From the NCBI GenBank assembly GCA_016295225.1, contig JAEDLP010000001.1:11765-75764 (forward strand): a stretch of 64,000 nucleotides of DNA. Reading direction: 5' to 3'. A program made the position numbers and the translations under genes. The DNA is from Oscillospiraceae bacterium. GTDB taxonomy: Bacteria > Bacillota > Clostridia > Oscillospirales > Oscillospiraceae. How positions within the stretch are numbered: position 1 is the stretch's first letter; every line of letters starts with the position of its first letter. The notes beneath the pieces were generated by a model. The model was not told the DNA's origin, made no database searches, and was given only the letters and a program-made list of their open reading frames with translations. Shown piece by piece: positions 51,006 to 58,681 of this stretch.

Positions 51006-52223
51006 ATGGGAAAGAAATTGAAAACCAAGGCGGCGCCCGAGCAGAGAGCGAGTACTATCATCACCATCGTTCTGCTGGCCGCACTGTACATCTTCTTATT
51101 TGCGCTGGACAATGCGCTGCCCACCACCCCCACCACCGTTATGCTGATTCCGGTGCTGCAGAAGGGCGCAATCTATGCGCTGGTCTGCGTATCCATGAAT
51201 CTGCTGAACGGCTTTACGGGCCTGTTCTCTCTGGGTCAGGCGGGCTTCATGCTGATTGGCGCATACGCCTATGCGATATTCTGCATTCCCGCCGGTCAGC
51301 ACGCCGCTGTTTATCAGTACTTTGAAGGCGGCGTCGTTCAGTTCTCCATTCCCGAGATGCTGAGCGGCGTGCTGGGTGAGAATGCCGGCGCTTTCCTGGG
51401 CGCTATCATTTGCATCATCATCGCCGGCATCGTGGCGGCAATTTTTGCAGCGCTGATTGGTATTCCCGTTCTGCGTCTGAAGAGCGACTACCTGGCCATT
51501 GCGACCCTGGGCTTTGCGGAGATCCTCCGTGCGTTCTTCCAGTGGGATGGCCTGGGCAAGATCACCAACGGCTCCAACCTGCTGCGTAAGTACGTTAACT
51601 TCCACAACATCAAAATCCAGATCGGCGGCATGATCTATCAGCTGGATACCATTTTCCCCTTCTTCATTGCGACCCTCAGTATCCTGATCATTGTCCTGCT
51701 GGTGAACTCTTCCTATGGCCGCGCCTTTAAATCCATCCGCGACGATGAGATCGCCGCTGAGGCCATGGGCATCAACCTCTTCAAGCACAAGATGCTCTCC
51801 TTCGTGATCTCCAGCTTCTTTGCCGGCGTGGGCGGCGCTCTGCTGGCCATGTTCCAGACCACCGTTCAGGCCGCTCCCTTCCGTGCGTCTATGACCTATG
51901 AGATCCTTCTTATGGTGGTTATCGGCGGTATCGGTTCCATCTCCGGCAGCTGCATCGCATCCTTCCTGTACATCGCCTGCTCCGAGTGGTGGCTGCGTTT
52001 CCTGGACAGCGGTTCCTTCATGGGCATGACGGTTCCTTTCTTCCGCGACGGCTTCCGCAAGGTCGTCTTCTCCGTGGTCATCATGATCATCGTCCTGTTC
52101 TTCTCCAGAGGAATCATGGGTGATAAGGAGTTGTCGCTTGCGGGAATGATTCGAAAATTCAAAAAGAAAAAGGAAGTCAAAGCAGCCAAGGTCGCTGCAG
52201 GGAAGGAGGGTGACGCAAAATGA
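51006..52223 (+). CDS. livM: Branched-chain amino acid ABC transporter, permease LivM
   Basis: 405 residues with about nine to ten helices. NLLNGFTGLFSLGQAGFMLIGAYAYA (about 63-88) is the LivM signature, and the SLRDDEIAAEAMGINL-like coupling segment (here SIRDDEIAAEAMGINLFKHK) contacts the ATPases. A charged, Lys-rich cytoplasmic tail (about 375-405) follows. It partners LivH. GAGGTG lies 6 bases before the ATG. The last four bases overlap the livG start. Confidence 0.93.
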   Translation: MGKKLKTKAAPEQRASTIITIVLLAALYIFLFALDNALPTTPTTVMLIPVLQKGAIYALVCVSMNLLNGFTGLFSLGQAGFMLIGAYAYAIFCIPAGQHAAVYQYFEGGVVQFSIPEMLSGVLGENAGAFLGAIICIIIAGIVAAIFAALIGIPVLRLKSDYLAIATLGFAEILRAFFQWDGLGKITNGSNLLRKYVNFHNIKIQIGGMIYQLDTIFPFFIATLSILIIVLLVNSSYGRAFKSIRDDEIAAEAMGINLFKHKMLSFVISSFFAGVGGALLAMFQTTVQAAPFRASMTYEILLMVVIGGIGSISGSCIASFLYIACSEWWLRFLDSGSFMGMTVPFFRDGFRKVVFSVVIMIIVLFFSRGIMGDKELSLAGMIRKFKKKKEVKAAKVAAGKEGDAK

Positions 52224-53074
52224 GTGATCGACAGAATGTTCTGCGGGTAGAGAATGCTACCATGCAGTTTGGCGGTGTCGTGGCTGTGAACAACCTGTCC
52301 CTGGAGGTGAACCAGGGGGAGATCGTTGCCCTGATCGGCCCCAACGGCGCAGGTAAGACCACCGCTTTCAACGTCATTACCGGCGTGTACCAGCCCACCA
52401 ACGGCGAGATATCCTTTATGGGCAAGCCCATGATCCGGAATCACCCCCGGGGAAAAATGGAGAAGCTCTACAAAGGGCAGAACGGCGACCTGTATCGCCA
52501 CGGCCACACCCTGGCCCCCACCCCCGACCACATCACCAAGCTGGGCATTGCTCGTACGTTTCAGAACATCCGCCTGTGGAAGAGCATGACTGTCTTTGAA
52601 AACGTCATCATTGCAAAGCACATGCGCGCCAAGCATAATATTTTTACCTCTACGTTCCGTTTGAGCCATAAGGAAGAGGCACGGATGCGGGAGGAGACCG
52701 AGGCATTGCTGCGGGAACAGGGGCTGTGGCACTTAAAGGATGAACTGGCTACCAGCCTGCCTTATGGCTATCAGCGCCGCCTGGAGATTGCCCGCGCCTT
52801 GGCCACCGATCCCAAGCTTCTGCTGCTGGATGAGCCTGCAGCCGGCATGAACCCCCAGGAGACCCTGGAACTGGCCGACTTTATCCATGAGATTCGAGAC
52901 AAGTACAACCTGACCATTCTGCTGATCGAGCACCACATGGATCTGGTCATGAACATCTCTGACCGCATCTATGTTCTGGACTTTGGCAGCCTGATCGCAC
53001 AGGGCCTGCCTGCTGAGATCCAAAAGAATCAGCACGTGATCGACGCCTATCTGGGGGTAGTAGAAGATGAGTGA
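52220..53074 (+). CDS. livG: Branched-chain amino acid ABC transporter, ATP-binding protein LivG
   Basis: 284 residues. Walker A is GPNGAGKTT near 40, the Q-loop is in GIARTFQNIRLW, the signature is a modified LPYGYQRRLEIARAL near 182, and Walker B is LLLLDEPAAGMNP. The C-terminal VIDAYLG is typical of LivG/LivF. Compared with shorter homologues it has an insertion of about 25 residues between Walker A and the Q-loop (MIRNHPRGKMEKLYKGQNG...). It powers LivHM and overlaps both neighbouring genes, by 4 and 8 bases. Confidence 0.94.
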   Translation: MSDRQNVLRVENATMQFGGVVAVNNLSLEVNQGEIVALIGPNGAGKTTAFNVITGVYQPTNGEISFMGKPMIRNHPRGKMEKLYKGQNGDLYRHGHTLAPTPDHITKLGIARTFQNIRLWKSMTVFENVIIAKHMRAKHNIFTSTFRLSHKEEARMREETEALLREQGLWHLKDELATSLPYGYQRRLEIARALATDPKLLLLDEPAAGMNPQETLELADFIHEIRDKYNLTILLIEHHMDLVMNISDRIYVLDFGSLIAQGLPAEIQKNQHVIDAYLGVVEDE

Positions 53075-53777
53075 ACCCATTCTCAGTATTCAAAATTTGC
53101 AGGTTAATTACGGCGGCATTGAAGCCGTAAAGGGCGTTTCCTTTGATGTGCCTGAAGGTGAAATCGTTACGCTGATCGGCGCCAACGGCGCTGGCAAGAG
53201 CTCCACCCTTCGTGCTATTTCCGGTCTGGTGAAGCCCAAGAGCGGAAAGATCCTGTTCAAGGGGGAGGATATCACCGGCAAGAACCCCACGGAGATGGTC
53301 TCCCGGGGCATCACCTTGGTTCCGGAAGGCCGCCGTATTTTCCCCGACCTGACCGTTAAGGAAAACCTGCGTATTGGCGCTTACCTGCGCAAGGATGACA
53401 TCAGCGAAGATATGGAGTGGGTCTTTAACCTGTTCCCCCGCCTGCGGGAGAGAGAATGGCAGGCGGGCGGCACGCTGTCTGGCGGTGAGCAGCAGATGCT
53501 GGCCGTGGGCCGTGCGCTGATGAGCCGTCCCAAGGTCATGATGATGGACGAACCTTCTCTGGGTCTGGCTCCTCTGGTGGTCCGTGAGATTTTCCGTATC
53601 ATTGAGGAGGTCAACAAGAAGGGCGTTACCATCCTGCTCATCGAGCAGAACGCGAACATGGCTCTGAAGACCGCACACATGGGCTATGTGCTGGAGACCG
53701 GCCGGATCACCATGTCTGGCCCCGGCAAGGAATTGCTGGTGAACGAAGACATCAAGAAAGCCTATCTGGGTACTTGA
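53067..53777 (+). CDS. livF: Branched-chain amino acid ABC transporter, ATP-binding protein LivF
   Basis: 236 residues, a standard LivF. Walker A is GANGAGKSS near 37, the signature is LSGGEQQMLAVGRALMS near 135, Walker B is VMMMDEPSLGLAPLV, and the H-loop is LLIEQNANMA. VTLIGANGAGKSSTLRAISGL identifies the LivF group. It pairs with LivG to drive import. It is the last gene of the operon, before a strong terminator. Confidence 0.94.
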   Translation: MSEPILSIQNLQVNYGGIEAVKGVSFDVPEGEIVTLIGANGAGKSSTLRAISGLVKPKSGKILFKGEDITGKNPTEMVSRGITLVPEGRRIFPDLTVKENLRIGAYLRKDDISEDMEWVFNLFPRLREREWQAGGTLSGGEQQMLAVGRALMSRPKVMMMDEPSLGLAPLVVREIFRIIEEVNKKGVTILLIEQNANMALKTAHMGYVLETGRITMSGPGKELLVNEDIKKAYLGT

Positions 53778-53792
53778 TCCAAACCAAGGGAT

Positions 53793-53842
53793 AAAACAGC
53801 GCAAAGGGGCGCACCGGAGAACGGTGCGCCTTTTGCTGTTTT
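53793..53842 (+). terminator. Terminator of the liv operon
   Basis: AAAGG-rich two-part stem: AAAACAGC / GCTGTTTT outside and GGCGCACCG / CGGTGCGCC inside, with a 5-base loop and flanking A and T runs. Confidence 0.88.
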
Positions 53843-54014
53843 AAAAGACTTTTTGTAACTATGCAATATTTGCAGGATTTTTTGTAGAAATGAAGAAAGT
53901 ACCGATTTTTTGCATAATACCATTCAAAATAAATCATATAAAACAAATTAAATGCAAAATAGCGTAATAAAATTGTGAAGAAAGTCAAAAAATATGAAAG
54001 AACAAAAAAATATC
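53843..54014. other. AT-rich intergenic region upstream of the MarR gene
   Basis: No gene is seen. It is markedly AT-rich against its surroundings. TGCAA-TAT-TTGCA forms a short inverted repeat at 53862-53874, and TTGCAT/ATGCAA-type words recur at about 53910, 53952 and 54015. These repeats could be regulatory sites. That is a guess. Confidence 0.4.
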
Positions 54015-54043
54015 TTGCAAAAAATGAGTTCCGGTGTTATAGT
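54015..54043 (+). promoter_or_regulatory. Promoter of the MarR-type regulator gene
   Basis: TTGCAA (54015-54020), 17 bases, TATAGT (54038-54043). Confidence 0.65.
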
Positions 54044-54116
54044 TTCATCTGTAATAAAGAGGAAACAAGGTTTCTGTTTATATCATTCCGGAAAACAGAA
54101 GAAGGAGGTAACTGGT

Positions 54117-54581
54117 ATGGGTACACATGAATCTTTTGTTTTGATCAACGCCTGCTATGCGTTAACCGAAGAGTATCGCGCGATTTTGAATAAAATCGGA
54201 CGAGCCCATCAGCTGACCGAAAATGAAATGCTGGTTTTGGTTCACCTCGCTCTGAATCCGGACGCCCGCACCCAGAAGAAGCTCCAGGCAACCAATCTTC
54301 ACCTGTCCATGTCTTCTATTTGCCGGATGGTGGAGTCTCTGCGTAAGAAGGGTTACCTGACTACGGAGCTGGATGAGAATGACCGGCGTTCCTGGATCAT
54401 TCATCTGGAAGAGCGGGGAGCTAACCTGGCTGATACCTTCCGCAAGTGTCTGAACCAGAGACTGGAGGACATTTTCAGTTGTATTCCCGGTTTTGATTTG
54501 GATCTTTTCGTGGGTACCCTTTCAAGAGCTGCCTTATCAGCCCATGACCGCGCCGCCCGTACAAGGCTGGCTGCCATTTGA
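54117..54581 (+). CDS. MarR family transcriptional regulator
   Basis: 154 residues with a winged helix-turn-helix. ENEMLVLVHLALNPDARTQKKLQATNL, then LSMSSICRMVESLRKKGYLTTELDENDRRSWIIHL, is the recognition helix and wing (about 40-105). The DENDRRS motif is the MarR signature. The flanking helices should dimerise. Such proteins usually repress neighbouring genes and respond to small ligands. It lies between the liv operon and the DUF2975 cassette. Either could be its target, and the inverted repeats at 54710-54762 are an obvious candidate site. AAGGAGG precedes the ATG by 7 bases. Confidence 0.88.
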   Translation: MGTHESFVLINACYALTEEYRAILNKIGRAHQLTENEMLVLVHLALNPDARTQKKLQATNLHLSMSSICRMVESLRKKGYLTTELDENDRRSWIIHLEERGANLADTFRKCLNQRLEDIFSCIPGFDLDLFVGTLSRAALSAHDRAARTRLAAI

Positions 54582-54635
54582 ACGCATTTTGATCGATCTG
54601 CCTTGCCAAAACAATCAATCAAATCGCCCCCTTTC

Positions 54636-54678
54636 CAATCGAGAGGCCTCAGTCCCTGGGACTGAGGCCTCTCGATTG
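54636..54678. terminator. Hairpin after the MarR gene
   Basis: Perfect 20-bp stem (54636-54655 with 54659-54678) with a 3-base loop. There is only a weak T run afterwards. Probably a terminator. Confidence 0.7.
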
Positions 54679-54704
54679 TGCTATTTTCAATCTCTAGAAA
54701 ATTA

Positions 54705-54762
54705 TTGACAAACGATAATTTGTATGGTATTCTCAAAATAGAAATTATCGTAAAACAATAAT
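54705..54762 (+). promoter_or_regulatory. Promoter with overlapping operator repeats, DUF2975 cassette
   Basis: TTGACA (54705-54710), 17 bases, TATTCT (54728-54733). The promoter is overlaid by AAACGATAATTT at 54710-54721, its perfect inverted copy AAATTATCGT at 54742-54751, and a near-copy AAACAATAAT at 54753-54762. The inverted halves are 30 bases apart centre to centre, about three helical turns. This looks like a repressor-binding array. Confidence 0.75.
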
Positions 54763-54786
54763 CTGATTTCAATCTGGAGGTGTGCC

Positions 54787-55758
54787 ATGAACGCGAAACG
54801 GTATCCATTTGCAGGCCTTCTGGTTCTGGAGGCCTTTGTCCTCCTGATGCTCTGCTGGGCGGGGCACGCGAACCAAGGGTGGTTCTCCGGTGCCCTGGCC
54901 TTTCCCTTCGAACAGCTCGGCGCGGGCCTGCGGGCCCTTTCCCTGGCCGGGGGGATGGGAAATGCGCTGTCCCTTCTGCTCTATGCCGTGATCTGTCTTC
55001 TTCCCGGGGCTGCCCTCCTGGTCATCCGCCGGAAGCGAGCCCTCTGCAGGGAGGATGGTCTGCTGGCCCTGCTGACCGTCCTGCTCTTTGCTGTGATGTA
55101 CTACATGGTGAATCCCGGCCTGATCCCCGCACCCCAGGGGCTGATGGACGGGGCCTCCTACAAGGGTCTGTTCGGCGGCGCGGTGTATGCCCTGCTCTTC
55201 GGATACGGGGTTCTTCGGCTTCTGGGACGCTTTGTGGAAGCGGATCGGAACAAGCTGCAGGATTACCTCTTCCTCCTGCTCAAGATCCTGGCGGTGGTCT
55301 TTATTTACCTGGCCTTCGGCGCCTGCTTCCGGGATTTTCTGACTGCCATGGCCGCTCTGCGGGAGGGGAACCAGGGCAATGAAGGGGCGCTGGTGGTCAG
55401 CTATGGCTTTCTGTTCCTCCGCTGGCTGGCGGCGGCGCTGCCCTATGTGCTGGATGTAGTGGTCATTCTGGCGGCCCTGGATCTTCTGGAAAATATGCGG
55501 GCCGACCGGTATTCCGAGGCAGTGGCGGCGGCGGCGCAAAAGCTATCCTGCCTGTGCATGGTGAGTTTGGCGGCCACCGTGCTGGTCACCGTGGTGCTGA
55601 ACCTCCTCCAGCTTCTCTTCCTGGGGGAGCTGTACACCCTCCACGTGACGGTCTATCTGCCGGTGCTCTCCATCGCCTTTGTGCTGGGGGTTCTGCTCCT
55701 GGTTCAATTCATCGGGGAAAACCGGCAGCTCAAGGAAGACAACGATCTGTTTATCTGA
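54787..55758 (+). CDS. DUF2975-like integral membrane protein
   Basis: 323 residues with about eight hydrophobic segments, grouped as an N-terminal set (about 8-25, 50-78 and 93-110) and a C-terminal set (about 130-340). The C-terminus FVLGVLLLVQFIGENRQLKEDNDLFI matches the conserved tail of DUF2975 proteins (typically LKEENDLTI). DUF2975 genes are commonly followed by a small Xre regulator gene, as here. No biochemical function is known for the family. This copy is longer than usual, with extra N-terminal helices. GGAGG lies 6 bases before the ATG. Confidence 0.75.
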   Translation: MNAKRYPFAGLLVLEAFVLLMLCWAGHANQGWFSGALAFPFEQLGAGLRALSLAGGMGNALSLLLYAVICLLPGAALLVIRRKRALCREDGLLALLTVLLFAVMYYMVNPGLIPAPQGLMDGASYKGLFGGAVYALLFGYGVLRLLGRFVEADRNKLQDYLFLLLKILAVVFIYLAFGACFRDFLTAMAALREGNQGNEGALVVSYGFLFLRWLAAALPYVLDVVVILAALDLLENMRADRYSEAVAAAAQKLSCLCMVSLAATVLVTVVLNLLQLLFLGELYTLHVTVYLPVLSIAFVLGVLLLVQFIGENRQLKEDNDLFI

Positions 55759-55773
55759 GGGGGGTGAGCCGCC

Positions 55774-55995
55774 ATGGCCATTAAAGTTTGTCTGGAAGAG
55801 GTGCTGAAGGCCCGGGGGATGACCTCCAAGGAGCTCTGCGCCAAGGTGGGGATCACCGAGGCCAACCTGTCCATCCTCCGCAGCGGGAAGGCTAAGGGCG
55901 TCCGCTTCCACACCCTGAACCGCATCTGCTACTATCTGGACTGCGACGTAGGCGATATTTTAAAATTTGACGGAGAATTGGAGGAAGAACCATGA
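55774..55995 (+). CDS. Small Xre-family (YozG-like) transcriptional regulator
   Basis: 73 residues consisting almost entirely of one Cro/C1 helix-turn-helix. VCLEEVLKARGMTSKELCAKVGITEANLSILRSGKAKGVRFHTLNRICYYLDCDVGDIL is the usual YozG pattern, with the GITEANLSIL recognition helix near 27-36. Members sit beside DUF2975 membrane proteins. It could bind the repeats in front of the cassette. That is an inference. GGGGTGAG precedes the ATG, 15 bases after the DUF2975 stop, and its last four bases overlap the lipoprotein start. Confidence 0.88.
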   Translation: MAIKVCLEEVLKARGMTSKELCAKVGITEANLSILRSGKAKGVRFHTLNRICYYLDCDVGDILKFDGELEEEP

Positions 55996-56921
55996 GGAAA
56001 CTTTTTGCTCTGCTGCTGGCGGCAGGTATGCTTGTGACTCTGGCCGGATGCCAACTGGCCAGTGACCAAGGGGAGGCCGCCGGGGATCAGTTGATTGGGG
56101 TCTATATTACCACCGAATATCTGGACCTGATGGACATGGAGGCCTATCTCAACGACCACCTGAATGAGTTGACGGACGGGGGTACCATCACCGCGGAGGG
56201 GGACACCAGTGCCTATCAGGATCGGGTCTATGCTGTGGACGTCTCTGAGGACCCGCAGCACCCGGACTACCGGTTTCCCGGCATCGAGGGGATCCCGATC
56301 TATTGTGTGCCTGTGCCGGAGCCTGAGGGCGACGACTATTGCTGGACTCCCAGCAACGCACCGGAGGTCTGGCAGTATTACAACTATACGGTGGAGGATG
56401 ACATGGAGGGAATGGTCATCACAGCGGAGCTGTATGTGTCCACGGAGGAAAGGCACCACCAGTTCTATGCCAACCCTATGTACCGGACAGCGGAAGGGGA
56501 GATCTATATGGTGGGCGGCACCGGGGCCGGTGGGAACATGGATGAGCCGGGAACCTCCCTGATGCTGACCGTGGAGGAGACCAGCGACATGACCCTCAAC
56601 GGGAAGACCACCCGCCAGCGGTGCGAGGTCAAGGTCACCGTAACCTCTGTGTACCCGGTGGAGAAGACCGTCCTGATTCAGATGGACAGGAACAACCGGG
56701 TGATCGCCTCCCAGGAATTTCTCCCCGGCCAGGCCCCGGCGGCGTTTACGCCCAAGGAAAACACAGCCTATCTCGTGGTGGAGACCCACCGACAGAGTAA
56801 GTCCGGCGACCAGACCCTGGACCGGGAGCTCTTTGACCGGGAGGACTCGGTGTTCAGCACCTATCAGGAGGGAGAAAACGGCTTCTTCTGCCGGACGGAT
56901 ACGGTCATTCACTGGACATAA
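55992..56921 (+). CDS. Secreted lipoprotein of unknown function
   Basis: 309 residues. The N-terminal signal MRKLFALLLAAGMLVTLAGC ends in a canonical lipobox (LAGC) with the lipidated Cys at 20, so the protein should be anchored on the outer face of the membrane. The rest is acidic and beta-rich, with segments such as DQLIGVYITTEYLDLMDMEAYLNDHL and the internal repeat-like YAVDVSEDPQHPDY. I recognise no family. Its ATG overlaps the Xre gene stop (ATGA), so it belongs to the same operon. A membrane protein, its regulator and a lipoprotein under one operator suggest an envelope-stress or resistance module, unproven. Confidence 0.8.
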   Translation: MRKLFALLLAAGMLVTLAGCQLASDQGEAAGDQLIGVYITTEYLDLMDMEAYLNDHLNELTDGGTITAEGDTSAYQDRVYAVDVSEDPQHPDYRFPGIEGIPIYCVPVPEPEGDDYCWTPSNAPEVWQYYNYTVEDDMEGMVITAELYVSTEERHHQFYANPMYRTAEGEIYMVGGTGAGGNMDEPGTSLMLTVEETSDMTLNGKTTRQRCEVKVTVTSVYPVEKTVLIQMDRNNRVIASQEFLPGQAPAAFTPKENTAYLVVETHRQSKSGDQTLDRELFDREDSVFSTYQEGENGFFCRTDTVIHWT

Positions 56922-56924
56922 GAA

Positions 56925-56960
56925 AATCCCCAGCTGTTCCGAGAGGAACGGCCGGGGATT
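56925..56960. terminator. Terminator between the lipoprotein and trmD genes
   Basis: AATCCCC...TGTTCC pairs with GGAACGGCCGGGGATT around a GAGA loop. It lies between convergent genes. Confidence 0.75.
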
Positions 56961-56967
56961 GCTATTG

Positions 56968-57738
56968 TTATTCACACGTTGCTTCCGATTCTTTTGCCGC
57001 GATCTCCTTCAGCAGTTTCTTGTCTGCCTTGGAAGACAGGTCCAGCTTTTCGTACATGTCCGGGCGGCGGTCCCGGGTGCGGAGGATGGCCTGCTTCCGC
57101 CGCCACTTGGCGATATTGGCGTGGTGGCCGGAGAGGAGGACGGGGGGGACCCGCTTGTCGTGCCAGACCTCCGGGCGGGAGTACTGAGGACACTCCAGAA
57201 GACCGTCCCAGTGGCTCTCCTCGGTGAAGCACTCGGGGTCGGAGAGGACCCCGGGGACCAGACGGCAGACGGCGTCGGCCACGGCCATGGCGGGAATCTC
57301 GCCGCCGGTGAGGACGAAGTCCCCCAGGGAAATCTCCTCGTCCACGCACTCCTCAATGAAGCGCTCGTCAATGCCCTCGTAGTGACCGCAGACCAGGATG
57401 AGACTGTCATAGTCCCGCTGAAGCCGCTTGGCGTCCTCCTGCTTGAACACGGTGCCGGCAGGGGAGAGGTAGATGGTGTGCAGGCGCTTACCTGCTTCGT
57501 CGCAGATGTGCTTCCAGCACTGATACAGGGGATCGGCCTGCATGACGGCCCCGTGGCCGCCGCCGTAGGGGTAGTCGTCCACCTGTTTCTGCTTGTTCAG
57601 GGTGTAGTCCCGGATCTGGTGGCAGTCGATGCGGATGATGTCCCGCTCCTGGGCCCGGCCCAGAATGGATTCACACAGCATGTCCCCCACCACATCGGGG
57701 AAAAGGGTCATAATGTGGATATGATACTGAAAGTCCAT
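56968..57738 (-). CDS. trmD: tRNA (guanine-37-N1)-methyltransferase
   Basis: 256 residues of the SPOUT knot family. It methylates G37 of several tRNAs to prevent frameshifting. The N-terminal segment HIMTLFPDVVGDMLCESILGRAQE is followed by DDYPYGGGHGAVMQADP. The SAM-binding trefoil knot has LVCGHYEGIDERFIEE and DFVLTGGEIPAMAVADAVCRLVPGVL (about 130-170), with the catalytic Asp nearby. A C-terminal helical domain contacts tRNA. It follows rimM by 4 bases. A gene for ribosomal protein L19, the usual next gene, is not present downstream. Confidence 0.95.
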   Translation of the reverse strand: MDFQYHIHIMTLFPDVVGDMLCESILGRAQERDIIRIDCHQIRDYTLNKQKQVDDYPYGGGHGAVMQADPLYQCWKHICDEAGKRLHTIYLSPAGTVFKQEDAKRLQRDYDSLILVCGHYEGIDERFIEECVDEEISLGDFVLTGGEIPAMAVADAVCRLVPGVLSDPECFTEESHWDGLLECPQYSRPEVWHDKRVPPVLLSGHHANIAKWRRKQAILRTRDRRPDMYEKLDLSSKADKKLLKEIAAKESEATCE

Positions 57739-57742
57739 GGGC

Positions 57743-58234
57743 TCACATCCCTTCGATGAGGCGGACCCGGAGGTAGCCCTCGTCCACGTTGGTCTCCACC
57801 ACGAACTCGTCCACGGCGGGGATCATGTGCTCCTGCTTGCTGCCCTGGACCACGTAGACGTTGCTGGCCGGGGGCGTGAGCACATCCACGATTTTGCCCA
57901 GGACTTCGCCGCTGTCGGCGTCCCGGACCTCCAGACCCATGAGGTCGGCCAGGAAGAAGGCGCCGTCCTCCAGCTCCACATCGGCTCGGTCGATGCACAC
58001 CACTTTGTCCCGGTACTTCACGGCGGCGTTGATATCATTCACACCCTGGAACTTGACCAGCACGCTGTTTTTGTGGACCCGGGCGGAGGCCACTTTCATG
58101 GGCTGGCCGTCAATGTACAGGGTGTCAAACTCCAATAAAAATTCCGGTTCGTCGGCCCAGGGCATGATCTTCACCTCGCCGGCGATGCCGTGGGTGTTGA
58201 CGATTTTGCCTGTTTCCAAAAAACGATTCTTCAA
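57743..58234 (-). CDS. rimM: Ribosome maturation factor RimM
   Basis: 163 residues of the 16S rRNA processing factor that binds S19 in the 30S head. The N-terminal RimM domain begins FLETGKIVNTHGIAGEVKIMPW and includes VLVKFQGVNDINAAVKYRDKVV. The C-terminal PRC barrel has DLMGLEVRDADSGEVLGKIVDVL and VDEGYLRVRLIEGM. The start is TTG at 58234, 6 bases after GGAGGAG. A hairpin terminator and a repeat lie upstream, so rimM-trmD probably form a separate unit from khpA, with a promoter at 58278-58306. Confidence 0.93.
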   Translation of the reverse strand: MKNRFLETGKIVNTHGIAGEVKIMPWADEPEFLLEFDTLYIDGQPMKVASARVHKNSVLVKFQGVNDINAAVKYRDKVVCIDRADVELEDGAFFLADLMGLEVRDADSGEVLGKIVDVLTPPASNVYVVQGSKQEHMIPAVDEFVVETNVDEGYLRVRLIEGM

Positions 58235-58277
58235 GGGAACTCCTCCTTGTCGCCTTGGCGGCGTACTTTACGCATCA

Positions 58278-58306
58278 ATAACAGAAATCCTTCCGTCACC
58301 GGGCAA
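58278..58306 (-). promoter_or_regulatory. Candidate promoter of rimM-trmD
   Basis: On the minus strand TTGCCC (58301-58306), 17 bases, TGTTAT (58278-58283). Confidence 0.5.
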
Positions 58307-58356
58307 AAAAACGCAGGATACGCCCAAACGTCGGAAGCGGGTATAAAGTTCTTTTG

Positions 58357-58380
58357 GTCCTTTTCTTTCAAGAAAAGGAC
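58357..58380. repeat. Perfect palindrome near rimM
   Basis: GTCCTTTTCTT (58357-58367) and AAGAAAAGGAC (58370-58380) form an 11-bp inverted repeat with a 2-base centre. Similar short palindromes are often interspersed repeats in this bacterial group. Copies elsewhere cannot be checked here. Confidence 0.7.
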
Positions 58381-58383
58381 AGG

Positions 58384-58414
58384 AAAAAATGGCGGACGCA
58401 GAACGCGCCGCCAT
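58384..58414 (-). terminator. Terminator after khpA
   Basis: On the minus strand ATGGCGG pairs with CCGCCAT, with an inner GCG/CGC pairing, and six T follow. It separates the ffh-rpsP-khpA transcript from rimM-trmD. Confidence 0.8.
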
Positions 58415-58419
58415 TCTTT

Positions 58420-58437
58420 GGCAAGCGAACGCTTGCC
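58420..58437. repeat. Short palindrome at the khpA stop
   Basis: GGCAAGCG-AA-CGCTTGCC, an 8-bp perfect inverted repeat directly after the khpA stop codon, adjoining the terminator hairpin. Confidence 0.7.
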
Positions 58438-58438
58438 T

Positions 58439-58669
58439 TTAGTCCATAATTTCGACGGAAACCTTTTTGCCCTGCCGCTGAGCCACAGAGCGCATCAGTG
58501 TGCGGATTTCCTTGGCGATTCGACCTTGGCGGCCGATCACCTTTCCCATATCGCTGGGATCGACCCGGAGCTCGAGCACAACATTACCGTCCGATTCCGT
58601 CTCCTGTACGTCCACGGCCTGGGGGTGTTCCACCAGATTTTGGGCGATATAAGTGAGCAAGTCCTTCAT
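58439..58669 (-). CDS. khpA: KH-domain RNA-binding protein KhpA
   Basis: 76 residues, a single KH domain of the KhpA (YlqC) family. It has LTYIAQNLVEHPQAVDVQ and the KH loop MGKVIGRQGRIAKEIRTLM (GxxG as GRQG, near 46-49). It binds RNA, usually as a partner of KhpB/EloR, and influences cell elongation and division in Firmicutes. GGAGGGC precedes the ATG. It lies 12 bases after rpsP, the usual position. Confidence 0.93.
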   Translation of the reverse strand: MKDLLTYIAQNLVEHPQAVDVQETESDGNVVLELRVDPSDMGKVIGRQGRIAKEIRTLMRSVAQRQGKKVSVEIMD

Positions 58670-58681
58670 GTGCCCTCCAAA

